This document shows positions 25,109-32,658 of a DNA stretch of 42,541 nt, in pieces. The DNA lies in IMG/VR virus record IMGVR_UViG_3300042934_000099, positions 1 through 42,541 of that record. One strand, given 5' to 3'. Positions within the stretch are counted from its first letter, which is position 1, and each line of letters starts with the position of its first letter. The notes below the pieces were generated by a model. That model did no database searches, was not told where the DNA came from, and saw nothing but the letters and a program-made list of their open reading frames with translations. The position numbers and the translations under genes are program-made. The stretch comes from a virus.

Positions 25109-25966
25109 CTAAGCTACAGTTTTGAGAACTTCTTCAAACTGTTTCCTTGTCATTCTAACTATTTGATTATTCCAATATACTTTATGTGGCCATGTTATAA
25201 AATCTAGTCTTATAATAGGCTCTGGATAACATCTACAATTGTATATATTGCCTGGATGGTAATACCCTACATTCTTTTCACCTGCTAAAGCTTCTGGGCT
25301 TGGAGGATTGTTCCAAAATATAATTACATCATCCATTTTACTATGGCTATCTCTAACCCTTATGTCTTCGCTAGTTCTCCATATATAAGCTTTAATTCCT
25401 AGGTTATCACATCTAGATTTAGTCAAAGCTGTACTTGTTTTACTTGTTTCAGTTCTAGCTATCAAATCAGCTTTAGCCTTTAACATTTCCGGGAATCTTT
25501 CTTGTAAGTCTTCCGCTATCTCTGAGGCTCTTCTACCGTTTATAGATTCTCTAGCTACTATATCTGTTATTTCAACTCTTATTCGCTCTGGCATACTCTT
25601 AATAAGCCTAGCATTTCTTTCTGTCTGCTCTCTAATAGATATTCCTATTGGTGTAGTATCTATCTCATGCTTTAGGGCTTCGTATATCTGTCTACCCTTA
25701 GAATTAACATTTGCTGCTGTTCTCCAAGTCTTTCCAGCATCAGTAAAAAGTGAAGTAACCATCTTCTTAGCAGAAGCATAAGCATATTTGTTAAATTCTT
25801 CTGACTTCATGAACTTTTTAAGAGTGTTTAATATACTAGTTAAATCATTTTTACCTTTTAATTCTTTTTCTAGCTTTCTCATTATTACTCTTAAGCTTCT
25901 TTGATATGTTAATTCAATTCTACGTTTTGGCTCCCATAAATCTTTTGCAGTTTTATTTATCTTCAT
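25109..25966 (-). CDS. Minor head protein, MuF / SPP1 gp7-like
   Basis: A 285-residue protein of the phage head morphogenesis (MuF) family. The C-terminal domain is clear: GRRASEIAEDLQERFPEMLK, ADLIARTETSKTSTALTKSR, then RVRDSHSKMDDVII and the metal-site-like HPGNIYNCRCYPEP. The N-terminal half is helical. Such proteins sit under the portal and assist head assembly or DNA delivery. The gene directly follows the portal gene, with a 3-base gap. Confidence 0.9.
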   Translation of the reverse strand: MKINKTAKDLWEPKRRIELTYQRSLRVIMRKLEKELKGKNDLTSILNTLKKFMKSEEFNKYAYASAKKMVTSLFTDAGKTWRTAANVNSKGRQIYEALKHEIDTTPIGISIREQTERNARLIKSMPERIRVEITDIVARESINGRRASEIAEDLQERFPEMLKAKADLIARTETSKTSTALTKSRCDNLGIKAYIWRTSEDIRVRDSHSKMDDVIIFWNNPPSPEALAGEKNVGYYHPGNIYNCRCYPEPIIRLDFITWPHKVYWNNQIVRMTRKQFEEVLKTVA

Positions 25967-25969
25967 GGA

Positions 25970-27613
25970 TTACCACCCACGCTTTTTCTTTAAATCTTCT
26001 AATATTCTTAGGTGATCTTCTTCATCTTTGAGTATTTCAGATAGATACTTAACCGCTTCTTCGTCTCCTTGTTCCTTACTTCTCTCTATATCTGCTTTAT
26101 AAGTATCAATTGCCATTCTTTCACTTTCTATTTCAATTTTCAGAGTGTCTGGAGTTGTATCCATGGCATTTGATGTATATGAATCGTTTGTGTTATTATA
26201 ATTCTCATATGGTGGCATATCTCCCATTGGGTTTGTGTCCTTATCTGCATTGGCTATGTCTTCATCTGATATATTAGTGAACATATTAGTTGTATAACTT
26301 ATTTCATGAAGTTCTGCCAAAGCTGTTTGTTGTGAAATTATTCCACTGTTAAATACTGTGTCTATTGCTGTAACTTTCTTTCCTACTATTTCTGCAACTT
26401 CATCATCAGAAGGAGTTTTGATAGGATTGAACTTAATTCCTAAATCATCTGGCACCATTCCAAATTCACTCATAAACATAACAGGTAATAGTTTTTCTAT
26501 CTTAGGTTTTAAAACAGATTCTTGTTGTTGCCCTATCATATCATAATACATATTTTCATCAGATTCACCTGTTGCGTTCATTCCAGCTGGTGCACGTCCA
26601 AAAAGCTTAGTAACAGGAATGTCACAAGCCCCAGATACATCAAGCATAAATGATTCGTATATATCATTAAGTCCAGCAAAGGTATAATTTAAAGCTGATA
26701 TCTCGTCTTTATCTCCTATTAGCATCATAGCACTACTACTTCTCATTTGATTTTGTGCTGTTTTAACATTGTAAAAGTCTTGTTGAGTTTGTGTGTCCGT
26801 CATAGCTAACATTTGGTCTAATCCATCAACTTTGTTAACTAAAACATTAGCTTGAAATATCAAAGCTGCTATATTCCAACTTGTATTATCTCTTTTAGCC
26901 ATTTCATCATATACATGTTCCATTTCACTAGCTCCCCAGTGCATTTCTGCTTGGTCTTCCCAAAAAGGGAGCTTTCTCCCTAAGAATCTAATCACTCTTG
27001 AATGATGAACTTTTTGTTTTAAAGCTCCATTAATATCTTTTATTTCGTAAAACTCTGGAAGTCCAAAGTCTGGATCACTTATATCTGTTATTAGTTCTAT
27101 TCCTGGATATATACCGCTCCACCTATCTAATATCATTAAACCTTTAAAAGAATTAGGCATTACATCCTCTATGTCTAAAGGTTCGTCCAATATATCTTCA
27201 TGTCCTTCTATAAGCATTATAGCACCAGCACCACCGTATAATCTTCCCCAAGTTAATCCTTCAACTATCTTTTCTTTTATACGGGTTCTTTGTTCAAGTT
27301 TATCAAATCTATCTTGTGCTTCTGGTTTTAAATTTGCTGAAAGAGAAAACCAATTCTTGCACATATCTTCTGGAATAGTATTTATTATCTTCTTAGCTAT
27401 CCAAGAGTTACGGTATAAGCTATTCATCAAATTATAATTACGTGTTATACGTTGTATTGGGTATTGAGTTCCTTCTAATAATGAATTTGAACCCACTCCC
27501 AATCTTGCTAATGGATTTTGAAAACTATCTTGAACTTGTTTTCTTGGAGGATTAGAAGTTGTCTCATAATCCTTTTTATTCACTTTGTTTTTATATCTTC
27601 TGTTTCTGCTCAA
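25970..27613 (-). CDS. Portal protein (DUF1073-type) with half-ferritin-like tail
   Basis: A 547-residue portal, the dodecameric ring that docks the terminase and the tail. Family marks are NLMNSLYRNSWIAKKIINTI, EDMCKNWFSLSA, GRLYGGAGAIMLIEG, HHSRVIRFLGRKLP and the long helix region ending DIPVTKLFGRAPAGMNATGE. After an Asn/Asp/Thr-rich linker (about 455-490), residues 490-547 read IESERMAIDTYKADIERS and EILKDEEDHLRILEDLKK, the two-helix pattern of bacterioferritin-type proteins with an E-x-x-H in the second helix. The portal call is firm; the ferritin resemblance is a pattern match. Confidence 0.9.
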   Translation of the reverse strand: MSRNRRYKNKVNKKDYETTSNPPRKQVQDSFQNPLARLGVGSNSLLEGTQYPIQRITRNYNLMNSLYRNSWIAKKIINTIPEDMCKNWFSLSANLKPEAQDRFDKLEQRTRIKEKIVEGLTWGRLYGGAGAIMLIEGHEDILDEPLDIEDVMPNSFKGLMILDRWSGIYPGIELITDISDPDFGLPEFYEIKDINGALKQKVHHSRVIRFLGRKLPFWEDQAEMHWGASEMEHVYDEMAKRDNTSWNIAALIFQANVLVNKVDGLDQMLAMTDTQTQQDFYNVKTAQNQMRSSSAMMLIGDKDEISALNYTFAGLNDIYESFMLDVSGACDIPVTKLFGRAPAGMNATGESDENMYYDMIGQQQESVLKPKIEKLLPVMFMSEFGMVPDDLGIKFNPIKTPSDDEVAEIVGKKVTAIDTVFNSGIISQQTALAELHEISYTTNMFTNISDEDIANADKDTNPMGDMPPYENYNNTNDSYTSNAMDTTPDTLKIEIESERMAIDTYKADIERSKEQGDEEAVKYLSEILKDEEDHLRILEDLKKKRGW

Positions 27614-27633
27614 TCTAATAAGCCTCCTTTCTA

Positions 27634-29079
27634 TTATTTAATATCAGTACGATTCTTATAGCTTTTTAATATCATATCAACAAGCATTGCTGTTGTATCT
27701 GGTGCATCATCATGCTCATTCTTTCCTTGCATAACATAACTAGTTAAATTATCCATGAACTTATCATAGTCGCTGTTATGGTGATAATCTGAACGGAAAT
27801 ATATATTTTCTTTAATTTGTCCGCTTGCTAATAATATCTTTGTTTCTTTATTGGCTGTAGTAAATACTGGATCAAATCTTGTATAGACACCTTGTTCACG
27901 ACATTTATTCTTTAAACTTCTGCAATAAACTTCTCCAGCTCCATTACTTTCAATTCTACATTTTTGGACATTGTATTTATCTAATATACTTATAGTAAGT
28001 GGCTCCGTTACGTCTACAGGTGATTGGGTAAAAATACAATCTATAATATAAACTTTTTTGTCAATTATGCTAGCAACTAACATACAATAAAAATCTGCTC
28101 CTTTATCAGCTAAATCTATTACTGCTGCTATGCCACTACTTTGTTTGTCTTCAATTTCTGCTAAAGTAAATCTGTTTAAGCTTTCAATAGGGAATAATAA
28201 TCCTTCTGCTGGTTTAGGGTTTTGTTGATACATAGATTCAAATACAAATGAATTTTGTTTCTTAATAGTTAGCAATCTTTCAAGACTATGTTTACTTTCC
28301 CACAAAGCTGTCCCTTCTTCTCGAGGATCTTCTTCTGTTGGTGGTCCTATTTTAATCGCTGGGAATATAACTACATACCAGTTTTCTTTTTCTCTTTTCA
28401 ATATTGTTCCTGCTAAATCATCTTGATGCCATCTAGTTAAAGTAATTAATTGTTGGCTTTCATTATGTAGACGAGTTTTAAATACTGTATCATACCAGTC
28501 TTGCACATTTTGTCTTATTGTTGGACTCCATGCATCTGCTGCATCTTTATAAGGGTCATCTATTATTCCTATATCTACAGGTCTACCAGTTAAGCCGCCA
28601 CCTACACCTACAGTAATAAAACTTCCTCTATGATTAACGACTTCAAACTCTTCTGAATTTCTTAGCCAGTTACTATCTCCTCTAAAGCCTTTCCCGGTCA
28701 ATCTAGTTTCTAGATATACTTGCTTATATTCTTCACTATCAATTATTCTTTGAACATCTCTGTTAAATTTACTTGCAAAACTATGGTTATAAGATGCCAG
28801 GGCAATTCTTAATTCTGGATTATCTCCTAAAAGTTTAGCAGGTAGTCTTCTACTACATAATTCTGATTTACCATGTTGAGGTGGCATAAATACCATAAGG
28901 TTTTTAATCTCTCCTCTAGAGAATTTATCAAGTGCATTTGCATATCTTCTATGATGATCGCTTATTTCATAATTTGAGAATGTCCATTTAGTAAAATCAA
29001 TTAAACGTTCTGTTGCTTTTTCTTTTTCTTCAAGTTTAAGTAATTCTTCTAATTCTAATAATTCATTATCTGTTAGCAT
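27634..29079 (-). CDS. terL: Terminase large subunit
   Basis: A 481-residue packaging motor. The ATPase domain has Walker A PPQHGKS (66-72), coupling and Walker B IIDDP (172-176), and TLTRWHQDDLAGTI after it. The C-terminal RNase H-like nuclease has its first acidic residues in AAVIDLADKGADFYCM and a late DDAPDTTAMLVDMIL containing the last. It fits the terminase_6/T4-gp17-like type. It translocates DNA into the prohead through the portal and cuts concatemers. Confidence 0.95.
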   Translation of the reverse strand: MLTDNELLELEELLKLEEKEKATERLIDFTKWTFSNYEISDHHRRYANALDKFSRGEIKNLMVFMPPQHGKSELCSRRLPAKLLGDNPELRIALASYNHSFASKFNRDVQRIIDSEEYKQVYLETRLTGKGFRGDSNWLRNSEEFEVVNHRGSFITVGVGGGLTGRPVDIGIIDDPYKDAADAWSPTIRQNVQDWYDTVFKTRLHNESQQLITLTRWHQDDLAGTILKREKENWYVVIFPAIKIGPPTEEDPREEGTALWESKHSLERLLTIKKQNSFVFESMYQQNPKPAEGLLFPIESLNRFTLAEIEDKQSSGIAAVIDLADKGADFYCMLVASIIDKKVYIIDCIFTQSPVDVTEPLTISILDKYNVQKCRIESNGAGEVYCRSLKNKCREQGVYTRFDPVFTTANKETKILLASGQIKENIYFRSDYHHNSDYDKFMDNLTSYVMQGKNEHDDAPDTTAMLVDMILKSYKNRTDIK

Positions 29080-29087
29080 AGCATCAC

Positions 29088-29582
29088 CTATTCCTCTAAT
29101 TTCTTTTTAAGCTCGCCTATGCGTTTTTGTCTTTCTTCTGGTGTCATATCTGTATTTACATTTACATTAGTTTCACCACTATGTTGAATTTCTTGTTTGT
29201 CTCTCCACTCTTTTGGTTTCCTGTTCTTTAACCAAAATATTTGTGCTGAAGTACTTCCTTGGACTTCTTTCTTGACTACTTTCGTAACTTGAAGTTCATA
29301 TTCTCCGCTTTCTTGATTTAAAACTCTTTCTTTTGTTATTTCATCATATGAATATCCTAATGCATTTTTATATAAGGCATTTTCAACATGTCTGTCTGAA
29401 ATTTCTTTGTTTACCTTTAGGGCCTCCGAAAACTCCGAATGAATCTTTTTATATTCATAGAATGTACTAGGAGAAATACCTAAATTATGTGCTATTTGTT
29501 CATCTGTCAACCCGTCTCTTGCGTATCCTTCAACTACTATTAAATTATCTTTTATATATTCTTCGTATTTTGATTTAGCCAT
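29088..29582 (-). CDS. terS: Terminase small subunit
   Basis: A 164-residue DNA-binding protein. An N-terminal helix-turn-helix (EGYARDGLTDEQIAHNLGIS, then PSTFYEYKKIHSEFSEALK) is followed by a helical oligomerisation region (VENALYKNALGYSYDE) and FWLKNRKPKEWRDKQ, a hallmark of Firmicute small terminases. It recognises the packaging site and loads the large subunit. The gene order terS-terL is standard, with an 8-base gap. Confidence 0.9.
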   Translation of the reverse strand: MAKSKYEEYIKDNLIVVEGYARDGLTDEQIAHNLGISPSTFYEYKKIHSEFSEALKVNKEISDRHVENALYKNALGYSYDEITKERVLNQESGEYELQVTKVVKKEVQGSTSAQIFWLKNRKPKEWRDKQEIQHSGETNVNVNTDMTPEERQKRIGELKKKLEE

Positions 29583-29622
29583 ATCTCATTCTCACCACCT
29601 CCACTATGTTTATTTAATATAT

Positions 29623-29790
29623 TTATTTTTTTAAATTCCTATCTTTTAACGTAAACTCGATTACTAATATAAACAAATAAGTGCAAATAGTTTCTATCAA
29701 ATCATTTCTATATATTGTCACGCAACTATAAACCATTGCTATTGTTTGTAGCAATTTGCAAATTTCATTCTGTATTTTCTCAAAACTCAT
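29623..29790 (-). CDS. Small hydrophobic protein upstream of terS
   Basis: A 55-residue protein: MSFEKIQNEICKLLQTIAMV, then a moderately hydrophobic C-terminal helix (TICTYLFILVIEFTL) and a basic end. AAGGGGAAATAG precedes the ATG. It occupies most of the gap between terS and the small ORF at 29829. No family recognised; membrane association is possible. Confidence 0.5.
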   Translation of the reverse strand: MSFEKIQNEICKLLQTIAMVYSCVTIYRNDLIETICTYLFILVIEFTLKDRNLKK

Positions 29791-29814
29791 TTCTATTTCC
29801 CCTTTTATTAAATT

Positions 29815-29840
29815 AAAAAAGAACCCTATTAAGAGTTCTT
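29815..29840 (-). terminator. Hairpin overlapping the end of the small pre-terminase ORF
   Basis: AAGAAC (29819-29824) pairs with GTTCTT (29835-29840); on the minus strand the stem is followed by TTTTTTAATTT. It overlaps the last four codons of the ORF at 29829. A short but T-rich intrinsic terminator in front of the terminase genes. Confidence 0.6.
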
Positions 29841-30056
29841 AGTGCTTTCTAGTATTCTTTCTATCAATTCTTCGTCTGTTTCATCCGGCCTTCTTGTAAG
29901 TATTTTTGGGTTTTCTAAAATATCTTTTATCCTTTTCTTTTCGTTTAAAGGTATTGTTAAGCTTGTTATTGTATCTATAGTAGATAAACTAAAATTAGAT
30001 ACTCCTGTTGTTTTTAAATATACTGTTTTGATTGGTTTTTCTTCTCGCATTCTCAT
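29829..30056 (-). CDS. Small protein carrying a fibre-like module, upstream of terminase
   Basis: A 75-residue protein from the ATG at 30056. The GTG at 30062 overlaps the AAAGGG site and is a poor start. It contains KTTGVSNFSLSTIDTITSLT, nearly the same as a segment of the large fibre (TTGNSNYSLTTIDTISSLT), followed by a charged helical part (LNEKKRIKDILENPK, then PDETDEELIERILEST). I know no family. It is flanked by terminators on both sides, so it would need its own promoter or read-through. Confidence 0.55.
   Translation of the reverse strand: MRMREEKPIKTVYLKTTGVSNFSLSTIDTITSLTIPLNEKKRIKDILENPKILTRRPDETDEELIERILESTKNS
29950..30026 (-). repeat. Second copy of the fibre-shared module
   Basis: Partner of 3222-3298; same orientation. 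The 5' part (29966-29990, minus-strand sense TTTATCTACTATAGATACAA) is best conserved. Similarity at both base and protein level points to common ancestry of the two segments rather than chance. Confidence 0.6.
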
Positions 30057-30094
30057 TTTCACCCTTTCTTTTTAACAATAAGTACATGAAAAGC

Positions 30095-30120
30095 AAAAAG
30101 ACCTTTCGAGAGGTCTTTTA
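30095..30120 (-). terminator. Bidirectional intrinsic terminator
   Basis: AAAAAGACCT (30095-30104) and AGGTCTTTTA (30111-30120) form a stem around TTCGAG; on the minus strand it is followed by TTTTTGC. It ends any transcript coming through the non-coding region 30121-30471 before the late genes. Confidence 0.8.
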
Positions 30121-30471
30121 ATCTCTATCATATTAAAAATTCCATTTGATCTATAAAGGTCGCAACTTTATAGATAATATTATATAAATACTTTTAATCT
30201 ACTTATTACCTCAACGCCTTTTAAACTTAATCATAAAACAAACCAGTAGCCACTATATTTCGTGGATGGAGGGATTTTCACATCCTTTCAAAATATTTGT
30301 TAGTCAACTACTGGTTCATTAAAGGTATAAAAGGGTAATTGAGAATTTATGAGAGGTTACAGGTTTTCTTCTGTTCCCACTTACTATTTTATCTCATTTT
30401 AGCAAGATAATTATTCGTGTTTTATTCCTTTTTTATTCCACCAAAACGCTTATTTACTTATACCATATAAA
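30121..30471. other. Structured non-coding region between regulator and late genes
   Basis: No open frame over about 10 codons with a ribosome site exists here on the minus strand. AACCAGTAG (30241-30249) and CTACTGGTT (30308-30316) are perfect complements 58 bases apart. Between them CCAC/GTGG (50-53, 62-65) and GGATG/CATCC (64-68, 81-85) offer alternative or stacked hairpins. A 10-bp perfect hairpin follows at 30149-30158/30166-30175. The region is bounded by terminators at 30095-30120 and 30472-30503. Candidates are a small RNA, a leader controlling late genes, or the terminase recognition site (cos/pac). The sequence alone does not decide. Confidence 0.55.
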
Positions 30472-30503
30472 AATGCACCACATTATAATTTATGTGATGC
30501 ATT
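30472..30503 (-). terminator. Intrinsic terminator after the late-regulator gene
   Basis: AATGCACCACAT (30472-30483) pairs with ATGTGATGCATT (30492-30503) with one mismatch; on the minus strand it is followed by TTTTATATGG. It begins 9 bases after the stop codon at 30513 and closes the middle operon. Confidence 0.8.
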
Positions 30504-30512
30504 AATTGTAAT

Positions 30513-31034
30513 TTAAGAAACTCTTCCCCATCTATCAAAGTCAGCAATTAACTCTATAAGTTTCCATTTCTTTTTATTTATTTGAGATTGTGACCAATTC
30601 ATTTTAATACCTATCTGTTGCTCACCCATTCTTTTTTCATATTTCATTTTAAGCAATTCCTTATATACGCCTTTTATTGGTTCTAGTGCATCTTGCATAT
30701 AACAATAATCCAATTCTATTTGGTCAATTTGTTCTAATAGTTTTTCTCTTTCAAGCTTCTTCTCTGCCATTCTCTTGATCTTGAATTCTGTTAACCTCAT
30801 TGCTTCTTTTTCAGCATAAGATGAACCATCACCACTTGATTGTACTCTTTCCTCATATGATATAGGTTTAATTCCTGGTTCAATGCTTATATTACAATTT
30901 CTTAAGTCTTCATCTATAGCATTTATTTGCTCATTTAAAAGGTTTATTCTATTATTTAATGAATTAATAAGTTTGTCCTTTTGAAAGTATACACGAACTC
31001 TATTTTCAGTTATCCTAAATAGTTCTTTATCCAT
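30513..31034 (-). CDS. Probable late-gene regulator with sigma-region-4-like HTH
   Basis: A 173-residue protein. Residues 20-120 are charged helices with coiled-coil character (INLLNEQINAIDEDLRN, then KRMAEKKLEREKLLEQIDQI). The C-terminus has MKYEKRMGEQQIGIKMNWSQ followed by SQINKKKWKLIELIADF, a helix-turn-helix of sigma region 4 type. This architecture, and its place as the last gene before the terminase block, match the ArpU/RinA-like late activators of Firmicute phages. DNA target not visible. Confidence 0.7.
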   Translation of the reverse strand: MDKELFRITENRVRVYFQKDKLINSLNNRINLLNEQINAIDEDLRNCNISIEPGIKPISYEERVQSSGDGSSYAEKEAMRLTEFKIKRMAEKKLEREKLLEQIDQIELDYCYMQDALEPIKGVYKELLKMKYEKRMGEQQIGIKMNWSQSQINKKKWKLIELIADFDRWGRVS

Positions 31035-31045
31035 GTTATTCCCCC

Positions 31046-31321
31046 TTAATCACAATCAATTGGTCTATGCATATAATGACGTTCTTTCTTTTTGATATAT
31101 GTTTTAAAGTTATCTGTAAGTTTAGTTACTCTCTCTAATGTGGCTTTTTCTTCCTCTAATTCTTTCTTAAATTTATCATATTTATCAGCTGTGTATTCTA
31201 CTCCCTTTATAGCTTTATTTACTGTGTTCATAACGCTTTGGTTTATATCAACTTTTTGTTCCAATGAATGTTTAATTATCATCCAATCTTTATAAGTTAA
31301 TTCTCCTGTTAATTTACTCAT
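31046..31321 (-). CDS. Small coiled-coil phage protein
   Basis: A 91-residue helical protein: MSKLTGELTYKDWMIIKHSL, then KYDKFKKELEEEKATLERVT, with a basic end. I start at the ATG at 31321, which has AGGGGG 7 bases upstream; the longer frame to 31354 starts far inside the previous gene. Phage proteins of this size with L-T-x-x-x-x-x-I-x-xAL near the start and a central coiled coil are common in this region; function unknown. Confidence 0.65.
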   Translation of the reverse strand: MSKLTGELTYKDWMIIKHSLEQKVDINQSVMNTVNKAIKGVEYTADKYDKFKKELEEEKATLERVTKLTDNFKTYIKKKERHYMHRPIDCD

Positions 31322-31544
31322 TGTTATCCCCCTTAAATTTCTCTTTTGAAGCATCTAAAGTCATTAATATATCAAATATTATTGATTGAGCCATTTTCAT
31401 TCCTTCAATCAGTTTAATTTTTGGATTTTCTTTTTCCCATAACTCCGTTTGAGTTGTAATAATATCATATACAAAACTTACTGTTCTTCTATCAAATTGA
31501 TTATTTATATCTTTAGTTTCAGGCAAAATATTCATCCGTTCCAT
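31314..31544 (-). CDS. Small hypothetical protein
   Basis: A 76-residue helical, slightly acidic protein (MERMNILPETKDINNQFDRR, then FVYDIITTQTELWEKENPKI). It overlaps the next gene by 8 bases, which suggests coupled translation. No family recognised. Confidence 0.6.
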   Translation of the reverse strand: MERMNILPETKDINNQFDRRTVSFVYDIITTQTELWEKENPKIKLIEGMKMAQSIIFDILMTLDASKEKFKGDNNE

Positions 31545-31556
31545 ACCTTAGTCCTC

Positions 31557-32135
31557 CTATAACCCTTCATATAATATTTTTATCAAGCCTTTTATTGATT
31601 CATAGTTATAAAGCTTACGTTCATTCTCTTTTATGATTTGTTGAACTTCTGCAAATTGATATTTTAGGCTTTCAAGTTCTTCTGTTAATTTTTTATTTTC
31701 TTCTTTAAGATTCTCATTCTCTTTCATATATTCTTTTATTGATATACTTTGATTATTTAATAGTTCTTTGTAATCTTCTGTCTCTTTCTTATACTTTTTT
31801 AAGTATTCTTTTTTAGTATCTTCTAATTCTTGCTGTAACAGTTTTAAATGTTCTTGATATTCATCATAATTAGAAGCTGATATTTTTTTAGATTCTTCTA
31901 ATTCCTTTTTTAATATTTCAATAAGCTTTTCTTCCTGTTGTTCTGCGTGTTCTAATTGTTCCTCTGCATAATTTGGTGTATGAGTTGGCTTTCCTTGTAA
32001 TGCTAATCCATATTCATACATAGCTCTTTTTTGGCAAATAGATGTATTACAATAAAAATCGCATCCGCCTTTATCATAATGTTCACATCCTGTAACATTA
32101 CACTTTAACCATTCAATTATAATTTTGTCTTCCAT
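31557..32135 (-). CDS. Cys-rich head plus long coiled-coil protein
   Basis: A 192-residue protein. Residues 10-40 contain six Cys (LKCNVTGCEHYDKGGCDFYC, then TSICQKRAM), likely a small metal-binding knuckle. About residues 58-180 form an almost unbroken coiled coil (EEKLIEILKKELEESKKISA ... LKEENKKLTEELESLKYQFA). Plausible as a scaffold- or adaptor-like early protein; function unknown. Confidence 0.65.
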   Translation of the reverse strand: MEDKIIIEWLKCNVTGCEHYDKGGCDFYCNTSICQKRAMYEYGLALQGKPTHTPNYAEEQLEHAEQQEEKLIEILKKELEESKKISASNYDEYQEHLKLLQQELEDTKKEYLKKYKKETEDYKELLNNQSISIKEYMKENENLKEENKKLTEELESLKYQFAEVQQIIKENERKLYNYESIKGLIKILYEGL

Positions 32136-32138
32136 TCT

Positions 32139-32329
32139 CTATCCCTCCACAATCTTAAATCTATCAGTAAAGTATGTTGTAATCTCTCCTAAATCATTTT
32201 TAAGTTCGTAATGATTAGGATATATACTTTGCCTTCTGTTAACCCAAGTATTTTAATTTTGTTATTTCTTGTTGTTTTATCATTTATACAGATAGCTGTC
32301 ATTTCTTTGTTATTTTGCATATCTAACAT
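32139..32329 (-). pseudogene. Small phage gene broken by a frameshift in a TA repeat
   Basis: The first frame reads MLDMQNNKEMTAICINDKTT ... LGLTEGKVYI and then runs off to a stop (TAG, near 32190) with an unlike tail. The -1 frame continues YPNHYELKNDLGEITTYFTD and RFKIVEG. Joined, they give a common small phage family (AxCIN...LTxGKVYxV...YxIxNDLGExxxYFxxRFK). The switch falls in GTATATATCC; losing one TA would restore a single 63-codon frame. The ATG overlaps the upstream stop. Genuine mutation, sequencing error or recoding cannot be separated here. Confidence 0.65.
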
Positions 32330-32658
32330 TATTTATTCGCCCCCTTAACTCTTGGTCTAAATGGTAGCTTCTCTAAATGAAATGGATATCTTTCCATTAC
32401 TTCCTCTGCTGTTATTCCTTCAAGCTGTAGCATTCCTAATGCAGATTGCAACATATCGCAAAATTCTTCTATTGCATGAAATTTATCTTTCTCTTTTCTT
32501 GTAAATGTAAACTCACGAAAAGCACATCTAAACTCTGTTTCTTCTTCGATAAATTTATCATATTGTTCTCTTTTACTTATTCCAGTTAAATCTATATTTT
32601 TAAGATGAATACCATCTTTAAAAGCATTGTTTTGTGCTATTTCAAATCCGTGTTCCAT
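32329..32658 (-). CDS. MazG-like nucleotide pyrophosphohydrolase-related protein
   Basis: A 109-residue helical protein. REQYDKFIEEETEFRCAFRE at about 30-49 gives the E-E-E-x-E helix, and HAIEEFCDMLQSALGMLQLE at about 65-84 gives the second acidic helix (E-E-x-x-D) of the MazG/all-alpha NTP-PPase superfamily. It ends in HLEKLPFRPRV. Such phage proteins are thought to hydrolyse nucleotides or alarmones, though activity is not shown for this subfamily. It starts right at the end of the DUF3850 gene. Confidence 0.7.
   Translation of the reverse strand: MEHGFEIAQNNAFKDGIHLKNIDLTGISKREQYDKFIEEETEFRCAFREFTFTRKEKDKFHAIEEFCDMLQSALGMLQLEGITAEEVMERYPFHLEKLPFRPRVKGANK

Noticed and set aside
30121-30471. 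CRISPR array or small protein genes in the non-coding region
   Set aside because: No direct repeats with regular spacers are present, and all frames are broken within about 10 codons of any start.
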